Below are positions 24,846 through 31,730 of a stretch of DNA of 37,435 bases, one piece after another. Position 1 is the first letter of the stretch; each line of letters begins with the position of its first letter. Under the pieces are notes generated by a model that worked only from the letters and a program-made list of their open reading frames with translations, was not told the DNA's origin and did no database searches. The DNA is from UBA3537 sp049889395 (GTDB lineage Bacteria > Bacteroidota > Bacteroidia > Flavobacteriales > Flavobacteriaceae): NCBI GenBank assembly GCA_049889395.1, contig JBMHDM010000029.1:1-37435 (forward strand), given 5' to 3'. Made by a program: the position numbers and the translations under genes.

Positions 24846-24867
24846 CGAAATTTAATTTATTTCGATG
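24843..24867 (-). promoter_or_regulatory. Hairpin containing the ricT start codon
   Basis: CATCGAAAT (24843-24851) and ATTTCGATG (24859-24867) are perfect inverted repeats separated by 7 bases. In the minus-strand mRNA the ATG of ricT (24845-24843) is the last three bases of the 3' arm, so the folded RNA would pair the start codon. The DNA palindrome could equally be an operator. No T run follows it on the minus strand, so it is not a standard terminator for trhO. Confidence 0.5.
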
Positions 24868-24931
24868 GATTTTAGATTTATAGTAAATATAAACTTATTT
24901 AACCACTTAAAAAACCATAATTACATGGCAA

Positions 24932-26017
24932 TTATTTTATTGATGCTGGTGAATGTTTTTTAAGGGTATCAAAAATATTTCTCAAGTCTTTTTTAAAAGG
25001 AAGGTGGTCGGCACGTCCTTTCTTAAAAATATCATTGCTGTTCCCTTGACCTTTACGAAGTGCTTTTTGTGCCTCATAAGGTAATCGATTAATTTCCATA
25101 CATGACGTTGAGCAACAATTCTCCATTTCTTTTTTACAAGATTCGCATTGGATAAATAGCAAGTGACAGGCTTCATTGGCACAATTGACATGCACATCTG
25201 CTGGGGCGCCACATTGATGGCACTGTGCAATAATTTCGTCCGAAATTTTCTCTGCCCGCCTATCATCAAATACAAAATTCTTGCCTAAAAATTTATTTTC
25301 TAATCCAAGTGCATTGACCTGTCTGGCATAATTAATTATGCCGCCTTCTAATTGATATACGTTTTTAAATCCTTTGTGCTTATAGTAGGCACTCGCTTTC
25401 TCGCATCTTATCCCTCCTGTACAATACATCACTAGTTTTTTAGATTCCTTGTGGTCTTTTAACTGATCTTCGATGATATCCAATGAGTCTCTAAAGGTAT
25501 CAACGTCCGGGGTTACAGCGTTTTTAAAATGTCCTATTTCGCTCTCATAATGATTGCGCATATCCACTAAAACAGTATCCTCATCATCTATAAGTTCATT
25601 GAATTTAACGGCATCAACATGCGTTCCGATGTCTGTAACATCGAACGTATCATCATCAAGTCCGTCTGCTACTATTTTGTTTCGGACCTTAACTTTTAGC
25701 TTTAGAAATGAATACATATCGTGTTCAATGGCGATATTCAAACGAACATTGTTTAAAAACGAAATAGTGTCTAAGTGGGTTTTGAATATGTCAAAGTTCT
25801 CTGCTGGAACTGACAATTGAGCATTGATTCCTTCATTGGCTACATAAATTCGCCCCAATACATCAATGTCATTCCAAAACAGGAAAAGGTGGTTTCTAAA
25901 AATTTCGGGATTGCCAATTTTGGCATATTTATAAAAAGAGATAGTCAGGCGATCCTTTCCGGCTTTTCGAATCAACTCTGCTCTTTCATTATTGCTTAAG
26001 TTATTGTACAGTTGCAT
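24932..26017 (-). CDS. trhO: Oxygen-dependent tRNA uridine-34 hydroxylase TrhO (rhodanese family)
   Basis: A 361-residue protein of the YceA/TrhO family, which hydroxylates U34 of certain tRNAs using O2 on the way to 5-methoxyuridine-type wobble modifications. An N-terminal acylphosphatase-like domain (about 25-115) precedes a rhodanese domain with the active loop YCTGGIRCEKA at about 199-209. The C-terminal part (about 265-320) is cysteine-rich, with CHQC, CANEAC, CESC and CCSTSC groups that probably bind zinc. The ATG at 26017 is 37 bp downstream of a TACATTTG box. It is followed by ricT on the same strand. Confidence 0.92.
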   Translation of the reverse strand: MQLYNNLSNNERAELIRKAGKDRLTISFYKYAKIGNPEIFRNHLFLFWNDIDVLGRIYVANEGINAQLSVPAENFDIFKTHLDTISFLNNVRLNIAIEHDMYSFLKLKVKVRNKIVADGLDDDTFDVTDIGTHVDAVKFNELIDDEDTVLVDMRNHYESEIGHFKNAVTPDVDTFRDSLDIIEDQLKDHKESKKLVMYCTGGIRCEKASAYYKHKGFKNVYQLEGGIINYARQVNALGLENKFLGKNFVFDDRRAEKISDEIIAQCHQCGAPADVHVNCANEACHLLFIQCESCKKEMENCCSTSCMEINRLPYEAQKALRKGQGNSNDIFKKGRADHLPFKKDLRNIFDTLKKHSPASIK

Positions 26018-26053
26018 GCTATACTAGATTTAAGTTAATGACTATTTAGGCTA

Positions 26054-26061
26054 CAAATGTA
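26054..26061 (-). promoter_or_regulatory. Candidate -7 box for trhO
   Basis: The minus strand reads TACATTTG, matching TAnnTTTG, about 37 bp before the trhO ATG. I see no clear TTG at the expected -33 distance. It lies in the short inverted repeat CTACA-AA-TGTAG. Confidence 0.4.
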
Positions 26062-26215
26062 GTCTTTTTTATCATTTTGAGTTAAACCCTTTGGTATTGG
26101 GCCTTTCTCAAGACTATTTTAAGTTAATTTTTTTTTAAAAAGCAATTATTCCGTACAAATATTATTGAAAGAAATAGTATTTTAGCAAGACTAAAGCAAT
26201 CCAAAAAAAACAACG

Positions 26216-27220
26216 ATGAGTAGCGAAAAAGAAGCCAAATTAAAAGCCCTAAAATTAACTCTTGACAAACTCGATAAAGCGTACGGGAAAGGAACTGTGA
26301 TGAAAATGAGCGACGCTCCAGTAATTGATGTCGATGTTATTTCTTCCGGCTCTTTAGGTCTAGATGTCGCTCTAGGGGTTGGAGGATATCCAAAAGGACG
26401 TGTTGTAGAAATTTATGGTCCCGAATCTTCAGGGAAAACAACCCTCACCTTACACGCAATAGCCGAAACTCAAAAAGCAGGCGGAATTGCAGCTTTCATC
26501 GACGCAGAGCATGCTTTTGATCGATTTTATGCTCAAAATTTGGGTGTTGATATTGATAATCTTATTATTTCTCAACCTGATAATGGTGAACAAGCACTTG
26601 AAATTGCGGACAATCTTGTAAGGTCTGGCGCCATTGATATGATTGTGATTGATTCTGTAGCAGCTCTGACTCCAAAAAGTGAAATTGAAGGCGAAATGGG
26701 AGACTCAAAAATGGGCCTTCATGCGCGGCTTATGTCCCAAGCCTTAAGAAAACTTACAGGTTCCATAAGCAAAACCAACTGTACCATGATTTTCATTAAT
26801 CAACTGCGTGAAAAAATTGGTGTAATGTTTGGAAACCCAGAAACAACAACAGGTGGTAATGCCCTTAAATTCTATGCTTCAGTCCGTTTGGACATAAGAC
26901 GGTCAACACAGATTAAGGATAGTAATGGCATGGTCAAAGGAAATAAAACCCGTGTCAAAGTTGTAAAAAACAAAGTAGCACCCCCGTTCAAATTGGCCGA
27001 ATTTGATATCATGTATGGCGAGGGTGTCTCCAAAGTTGGTGAGATACTAGACTTGGCTGTTGAGTTTGATATCGTTAAGAAAAGTGGATCTTGGTTTAGT
27101 TATGACGAAACCAAATTAGGTCAGGGCCGAGATGCCGTTAAAGAAATGATAAAAGACAATCCCGATTTGATGGATGAGCTAGAAGAAAAAATCAAATCTG
27201 CCATAAAAGGTGAGGCATAA
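26216..27220 (+). CDS. recA: Recombinase RecA
   Basis: The ATP-dependent strand-exchange protein of homologous recombination and the SOS co-protease. The 334 residues include the Walker A loop GPESSGKTT at 68-76, MIVIDSVAAL (Walker B), loop L1 EGEMGDSKMGLHARLMSQAL, FINQLREKIGVMFGNPETTTGG (L2 region) and the C-terminal domain. The acidic tail is short, as in other Bacteroidota. It stands alone, 198 bp after the divergent trhO, with its stop directly against the convergent plsC stop. I found no convincing LexA-type box. Confidence 0.98.
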   Translation: MSSEKEAKLKALKLTLDKLDKAYGKGTVMKMSDAPVIDVDVISSGSLGLDVALGVGGYPKGRVVEIYGPESSGKTTLTLHAIAETQKAGGIAAFIDAEHAFDRFYAQNLGVDIDNLIISQPDNGEQALEIADNLVRSGAIDMIVIDSVAALTPKSEIEGEMGDSKMGLHARLMSQALRKLTGSISKTNCTMIFINQLREKIGVMFGNPETTTGGNALKFYASVRLDIRRSTQIKDSNGMVKGNKTRVKVVKNKVAPPFKLAEFDIMYGEGVSKVGEILDLAVEFDIVKKSGSWFSYDETKLGQGRDAVKEMIKDNPDLMDELEEKIKSAIKGEA

Positions 27221-27958
27221 CTAATGATTTTGTTTTAGGGATTGCAGAATGCAATCATACACCGTATCGCTCATTTTTTTTAGGGATTTCAAATTATAAT
27301 CTTTTGGGTCCAAAAAAGCATGGACTTGGGCACTGAGCCTCCCTGGGCCACCACTAAAAAAGGTATAAGAAAATCGCTTTTTGTTATCAAAAAACGTCAT
27401 TGGAACTAAAGGTATTTGGTGCTCCACCGATAGTTTAAATGCGCCTACTTTAAATCGGTCCAACGCTATTGATTCATCAGGGACCCCGCCCTCTGGAAAA
27501 ATACAAATACTTAAACCGCGTTGTATTCGTTCTTGTGCTGACTGAAATACTTTTTTTCGACTTTTAACATCACTTCTATCCACTAGTATTGAAGTTCTTT
27601 TGTAGAAAAACCCAAATAATGGAATCTTAGCTAATTCTTTCTTACCAACAAATACAAATGGATGCTGTTTTACAGCAACAAACATGAGCATAATGTCGGT
27701 CATTGAAGTGTGATTGGCAACAAAAACATAACTTTGTCCTTTTTCGAGAGGTTGCTCCCATTTAACAGACCAATAGAACCCCATGCCAATAAGAATACAT
27801 TTGGCCCAAAAACGAGCTATCTTAAAAAAATAAGGATACCATGACGATTTTAATATAGAAATAACAAGAAAAGGAGATAAAATAAAAGTGCAAAGCCCAA
27901 CTAGCACATAGAACCAAACTCTGTATATCAACCAAAGCGGATAGTATATCAATTTCAT
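27221..27958 (-). CDS. plsC: 1-acyl-sn-glycerol-3-phosphate acyltransferase (PlsC family)
   Basis: Adds the second acyl chain to lysophosphatidate in membrane phospholipid synthesis. The 245-residue protein has one or two N-terminal hydrophobic helices, the catalytic HX4D motif NHTSMTD (His83, Asp88), VGKKELAKIPLFG, and IFPEGG at about 153-158, where many relatives have FPEGTRS. It is probably a membrane-bound acyltransferase of this pathway; the variant third motif leaves some doubt about the acceptor. I chose the ATG at 27958; a GTG lies one codon upstream. A TAGTTTTG box ends only 7 bases before the ATG, implying a leaderless or very short-leader mRNA. Its stop abuts the recA stop. Confidence 0.9.
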   Translation of the reverse strand: MKLIYYPLWLIYRVWFYVLVGLCTFILSPFLVISILKSSWYPYFFKIARFWAKCILIGMGFYWSVKWEQPLEKGQSYVFVANHTSMTDIMLMFVAVKQHPFVFVGKKELAKIPLFGFFYKRTSILVDRSDVKSRKKVFQSAQERIQRGLSICIFPEGGVPDESIALDRFKVGAFKLSVEHQIPLVPMTFFDNKKRFSYTFFSGGPGRLSAQVHAFLDPKDYNLKSLKKMSDTVYDCILQSLKQNH

Positions 27959-27965
27959 CACCCCC

Positions 27966-27999
27966 CAAAACTAATAAAAATATTGAGGGATTGGATCAA
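27966..27999 (-). promoter_or_regulatory. Candidate promoter for plsC
   Basis: On the minus strand, TTG (27999-27997), a 23-bp spacer and TAGTTTTG (27973-27966) fit the Bacteroidota TTG/TAnnTTTG pattern. The -7 box is 7 bases from the plsC ATG. It overlaps the trpS promoter on the other strand. Confidence 0.45.
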
Positions 28000-28014
28000 A
28001 AAAAATTACCTTTG
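27983..28014 (+). promoter_or_regulatory. Candidate promoter for trpS
   Basis: TTG (27983-27985), a 21-bp spacer and TACCTTTG (28007-28014) match TTG-N17-23-TAnnTTTG. The trpS ATG is 28 bp downstream. This is the clearest complete promoter in the window. Confidence 0.6.
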
Positions 28015-28042
28015 TAAGCGAATCTAAAAAAACTTGTGGCAA

Positions 28043-29011
28043 ATGGCCAGAATTTTAACGGGAGTTCAAAGTACAGGGACTCCACACTTGGGAAATATTT
28101 TAGGCGCAATTCTACCAGCCATTCATATGAGTGATGAAAGCAATAATGACTCTTTTTTGTTTATTGCCGATTTACATTCGTTGACACAAATCAAAAATGC
28201 CGATACACTGCGTCAAAATACCTTATCAACTGCTGCAGCTTGGTTGGCTTTTGGATTAGATATTGAAAAAACAGTTTTCTACCGTCAAAGTGATGTGCCT
28301 CAAGCGACAGAATTGGCTTGGTATTTAAATTGTTTTTTTCCATTTTCTAGATTAGAATTAGCCCATAGCTTTAAAGATAAAGCCAGCAGATTGGAAGATG
28401 TGAATGGTGGTCTATTTACCTACCCTATGCTTATGGCTGCAGATATTCTACTTTATGATGCCGATATTATTCCTGTAGGAAAAGATCAATTGCAACACAT
28501 TGAAATGACGCGTGATGTAGCCTCCAGATTTCATGCCAAAATGGGCGAAACTTTTATTTTGCCAGAGGCCAAAATACAAGAGCAAACCAAACTCATTCCT
28601 GGAACTGATGGCCAAAAAATGAGCAAGAGCAAAAATAATGTGATCGATATTTTTCAATCCGACAAGGCCTTGCGAAAACAAATCATGAGTATCCAAACAG
28701 ATAGCACCCCATTGGAAGCGCCTAAAGATTGGAAAACTTGCAACTGTTTTGCGATTTACGAACTTCTAGCAAATCCCAATCAAATAGAAACCATGAAATC
28801 GAATTATTCTAGTGGCAATTATGGATATGGGCATGCTAAACAAGCTTTATTTGAACTTATTTGTGAGAAATTTTCTCAACAAAGAAACCTCTACAACCAT
28901 TATATTAATCACCCTGAAGAAGTTGAAAAAGCATTAGCTAAAGGCGCTCAAAAAGCAAGTGTTGTGGCTAACGAAGTATTGAATCGAGTTAGAAAACGAT
29001 TAGGCTACTAG
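28043..29011 (+). CDS. trpS: Tryptophanyl-tRNA synthetase
   Basis: Charges tRNA(Trp) with tryptophan. The 322-residue class I synthetase has the HIGH-type motif TPHLGNILGA near the N-terminus, the Trp-binding helices (GLFTYPMLMAADILLY; VPVGKDQ-like segment), and GQKMSKSKNN as the KMSKS loop. The start is the ATG at 28043 (MARILTGVQSTG); the frame remains open upstream to a TTG three codons earlier, but that adds residues not found in the family. A good TTG/TAnnTTTG promoter precedes it. The stop overlaps the convergent dprA stop by a few bases. Confidence 0.97.
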   Translation: MARILTGVQSTGTPHLGNILGAILPAIHMSDESNNDSFLFIADLHSLTQIKNADTLRQNTLSTAAAWLAFGLDIEKTVFYRQSDVPQATELAWYLNCFFPFSRLELAHSFKDKASRLEDVNGGLFTYPMLMAADILLYDADIIPVGKDQLQHIEMTRDVASRFHAKMGETFILPEAKIQEQTKLIPGTDGQKMSKSKNNVIDIFQSDKALRKQIMSIQTDSTPLEAPKDWKTCNCFAIYELLANPNQIETMKSNYSSGNYGYGHAKQALFELICEKFSQQRNLYNHYINHPEEVEKALAKGAQKASVVANEVLNRVRKRLGY

Positions 29012-30108
29012 GTTAGTTCATAGGTTTTCCCAGGCAAAGGTCGTACAACACCTTTTAACTCTAAATTTAGCAGCACCCCAACTGTTTTTGAAGTGGGCAT
29101 GTTGCAATTTAAAGCTATGAGATCTAATAGCATTTTGCCCTTCTTATTTAAAATTTCATAAACTAATTTCTCTTCGTCACTCAAATCTGTAAACAACTGT
29201 TTTTGAATAGGGTTTGTATTAATTTTGATATCCCAGTTTAGAATATAAGGGACGTCTGCAGGAGTGGACACTAGGTGAGCTTGTTTGGTTTTGATTAAAT
29301 TATTACTCCCTATACTTTTGATGTCATCGACTCGTCCTGGAACAGCAAAAACCTCACGGTTATAATCAAATGCGAAACGCGCTGTGGACAAACTTCCGCC
29401 TTTTTCGCTAGATTCTACAACAATTGTGGCCTGACTTAATCCAGTAATTAAGCGATTACGCCTTATGAAATTTGAGGGAGAGAATGTTGAGCTACTCCAA
29501 AAATCAGTAACAAATCCCCCTCGGCGTTCTACCAATTCCCTGTATTTTTTGTGAGAGTGTGGATATGTTTTTTGTAATCCTTATGCCATACAACCAACAG
29601 TTTGAAGACCCTTATTAATGGCCATTTTGTGTGCTGTAATATCCACACCATAGGCAAATCCAGAAACAATAATAGGATTGAAAACGGAAAGCTCTTTTAC
29701 TATCGACTCACATTGCGCTTTTCCGTAAGGGGTTAGTTGCCGTGTTCCAACTATGCTGATTATTGGCGATTCGTCCCACAAAATCCTACCTTTCTGAAAC
29801 AAAACAATTGGTCCATCTATACAATGTTTTAATCTATAAAGGTATAAATTGTCTTCAAAATAAAGTCCCTGAATATTGTGTTGTTCAATAAACCGCAGCT
29901 CTTTTTCGGCCTCCAATAGAACTTTTGAAGATTGCAAACTTTTAATAATTAGGGAACCAACACCACCTATAGACTGAAGCGTTTTTTTGGAAGTTTTGAA
30001 TACCGCTTCTGGACTTCCACAATGCTGAATTAGTTTTTTTGCTTTAATATCACCAATATGTGGTGCAGCTTGTAGGGCCATGGCATAATGTAGCTGGGTT
30101 AAATTCAT
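29008..30108 (-). pseudogene. dprA: dprA interrupted by one in-frame stop
   Basis: Encodes DprA, which loads RecA onto incoming single-stranded DNA in natural transformation. The 367 codons match the usual length, but codon 176 (29583-29581) is TAA. Before it lie the helix-hairpin-helix segment and the Rossmann start (SIVGTRQLTPYGKAQCE, SGFAYGVDITAHK). After it, in the same frame, the expected sequence continues (GLQKTYPHSHKKYRELVERR, GGFVTDFWSSS, EKGGSLSTARFAFDYNREVF, AVPGR) to the C-terminal winged helix. There is no frameshift and no other lesion. Intact homologues read roughly LAHGL at this point, so the stop replaces one residue, usually His or another polar one. Either this is a recent inactivation or a sequencing error. 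Two separately translated halves are unlikely, since the second has only a TTG start. Confidence 0.8.
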
Positions 30109-30189
30109 TTGAGGGATTTAGTATAAATATATAAAATACAGGTCAACTATTTCTTATTAAAGCCACTGTATGAATTAAAAAAAAATTTA

Positions 30190-30197
30190 TACATTTG
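30190..30197 (+). promoter_or_regulatory. Candidate promoter for a leaderless HU-SPOR mRNA
   Basis: TACATTTG matches TAnnTTTG and ends 5 bases before the ATG at 30203. A CTG at 30166-30168 with a 21-bp spacer is a near match to the -33 TTG. Transcription would start at or next to the start codon. Confidence 0.45.
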
Positions 30198-30202
30198 AAT
30201 CT

Positions 30203-31135
30203 ATGCAACTCAGCCAATACATTAGCGATCTTTTATTCCGATATGAGTGTGTTATCGTACCAAACTTTGGTGCTTTTTTAACCCACAATATTTCAGCTCA
30301 AATTAACACACATACCCATTCTTTTTTACCCCCAAAAAAACAATTATCATTTAATAGACAATTACAAACTAATGATGGAATACTAGCCAATCATATCGCT
30401 AATATAGAACAAATTTCATACGATAATGCTTTGGCAAAAATTGCCAAACAAGTTACCGAGATCAACAATCGTGTTAACAATAGTGAGGCGGTCATTTTAA
30501 CCCACATTGGAACACTTAAAAAATCGGAAGCCAAACTGCAGTTTGAACCCTCTTACGAGGTCAATTACTTAACAGAATCATTTGGATTGTCATCATTTAA
30601 TTCGCCCCAGATCTTAAGAGAATCCCCTTTAGAAGTTGTTCTGCCAAAAGAAAAATCACCAATTACCCTAACAGCCAAAAAACGACGTAGGCAATCAATA
30701 ATGAGATATGCTGCAATAACGATTTTAGCACTTGGATTAGGAGGCTACTTAGGATCTAATGCCTATATCAATCAAGTTGAGCAACATAATATTCAAGCCG
30801 AAGCGGAAGCCAACATCGCATTAGAAAACAGAATTCAGGAAGCCACTTTTGCTGTAAGTACACCCCTCCCGACCATTGTCTTGGATGTTAAAAATAGAAC
30901 TGAAGATTTTCATATTGTAGCTGGCGCGTTTAGAGTAAAAGCCAACTCCGAACGTAAACTTCGTCAACTAAAACGCCTAGGGTTTAAGGCCCGCATTATC
31001 GGTCAGAATCGTTATGGATTACACCAAGTGGTGTATGACAGTTATTCATCTCATGAAGAGGCGCAACAAGCGCTTTATACCATCAAACGTACACAAGACC
31101 CAACCGCTTGGCTCCTTATAAAGACTCTAAAATAG
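30203..31135 (+). CDS. HU/CCDC81-like and SPOR domain membrane protein
   Basis: A 310-residue protein. Residues 1 to about 125 resemble the bacterial CCDC81-type HU domains (LSQYISDLLFRYECVIVPNF, GAFLTH, SFNRQLQTNDGILANHIA). After a basic linker (KKRRRQS, 159-165) comes one membrane helix (about 168-188), a short helical stretch, and a C-terminal SPOR domain (about 235-310: DFHIVAGAFRVKANSERKL, GLHQVVYDSY). SPOR domains bind denuded glycan at division sites, so the C-terminus should be periplasmic and the HU-like part cytoplasmic. A link between DNA or protein assemblies and the cell wall is suggested but unproven. The ATG follows a -7 box almost directly. The thioesterase gene lies 69 bp downstream. 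Confidence 0.85.
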   Translation: MQLSQYISDLLFRYECVIVPNFGAFLTHNISAQINTHTHSFLPPKKQLSFNRQLQTNDGILANHIANIEQISYDNALAKIAKQVTEINNRVNNSEAVILTHIGTLKKSEAKLQFEPSYEVNYLTESFGLSSFNSPQILRESPLEVVLPKEKSPITLTAKKRRRQSIMRYAAITILALGLGGYLGSNAYINQVEQHNIQAEAEANIALENRIQEATFAVSTPLPTIVLDVKNRTEDFHIVAGAFRVKANSERKLRQLKRLGFKARIIGQNRYGLHQVVYDSYSSHEEAQQALYTIKRTQDPTAWLLIKTLK

Positions 31136-31153
31136 ACCTCACCATTAAATTAT

Positions 31154-31176
31154 TACAATTGTGTACATTAATTGTA
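31154..31176. repeat. Short inverted repeat upstream of the thioesterase gene
   Basis: TACAATT (31154-31160) and AATTGTA (31170-31176) are perfect 7-bp arms 9 bases apart, 29 bp before the thioesterase ATG. It could be an operator. The sequence is AT-rich, so chance is a real possibility. Confidence 0.3.
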
Positions 31177-31204
31177 CTCTACAGGTTAGAAACATGAATT
31201 TATT

Positions 31205-31714
31205 ATGGTCACAAAACACCCTTCCGATTCAAAAACTATAGTAACCGATTTGGTTTTACCTGGTGAGACCAATGCCATCAATACCCTGTTTGGAGGTGAA
31301 CTTCTAGCACGTATGGATCGTGCAGCAAGTATTACAGCCCTACGTCATTCGGAACGTGTCGTAGTAACAGCTTCTGTAAATCATGTGGCCTTTAATCATG
31401 CCATTCCCTTGGGAAGTATTGTTACTATTGAGGCTAAAGTTTCAAGAGCCTTTAAAAGCTCAATGGAAGTTTATTTGGATGTATGGTACACCGATAATAA
31501 TTTTAATAAGCCCATTAAAGCCAATGAAGCCATTTTCACCTTTGTAGCAGTTGATGATAAGGGTAGACCTGTAGAGATTCCAGAGCTAATCCCTGAAGAT
31601 GAACAAGAGTGTCAACGCTTTGAAGGGGCACTTCGACGGCGTCAATTAAGTTTAGTTTTGGCTGGGAAAATGAATGCAGCGGACGCTTCAGAGCTTAAGG
31701 CGTTATTTATTTAA
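31205..31714 (+). CDS. Acyl-CoA thioesterase, hotdog fold
   Basis: A 169-residue single-hotdog thioesterase of the YciA/acyl-CoA hydrolase type, splitting acyl-CoA to free fatty acid and CoA. The core PGETNAINTLFGGELLARMDR holds the conserved Asn and the helix leading to the catalytic Asp; VVTASVNHVAFNHAIPLGSI and VEAKVSRAFKSSMEVYLDVW-like strands follow. The C-terminal 40 residues are charged and variable. It stands 69 bp after the HU-SPOR gene and converges with the envelope operon 17 bp away. The exact acyl chain preference cannot be read from sequence. Confidence 0.9.
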   Translation: MVTKHPSDSKTIVTDLVLPGETNAINTLFGGELLARMDRAASITALRHSERVVVTASVNHVAFNHAIPLGSIVTIEAKVSRAFKSSMEVYLDVWYTDNNFNKPIKANEAIFTFVAVDDKGRPVEIPELIPEDEQECQRFEGALRRRQLSLVLAGKMNAADASELKALFI

Positions 31715-31730
31715 AGGCAATATTAAGACA

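Noticed and set aside
24859..24931. Terminator for trhO formed by the inverted repeat at 24843-24867
   Set aside because: On the minus strand the 3' arm is followed by ACAAGTT rather than a T run, and the arm contains the ricT start codon.
26178..26185. TATTTTAG as a recA promoter box
   Set aside because: It deviates from TAnnTTTG at the seventh base and has no TTG at a suitable distance; too weak to list as a feature.
28034..28042. TTG at 28034 as trpS start
   Set aside because: It adds three residues before the conserved MARILTGVQ start and lies closer to the promoter box; the ATG at 28043 is the better start.
29533..29583. Frameshift as the cause of the dprA break
   Set aside because: The distance from the stop codon (29583) to the second half's first codon (29535) is 48 bases, and the residues between them continue the DprA sequence in frame. 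It is a nonsense codon only.
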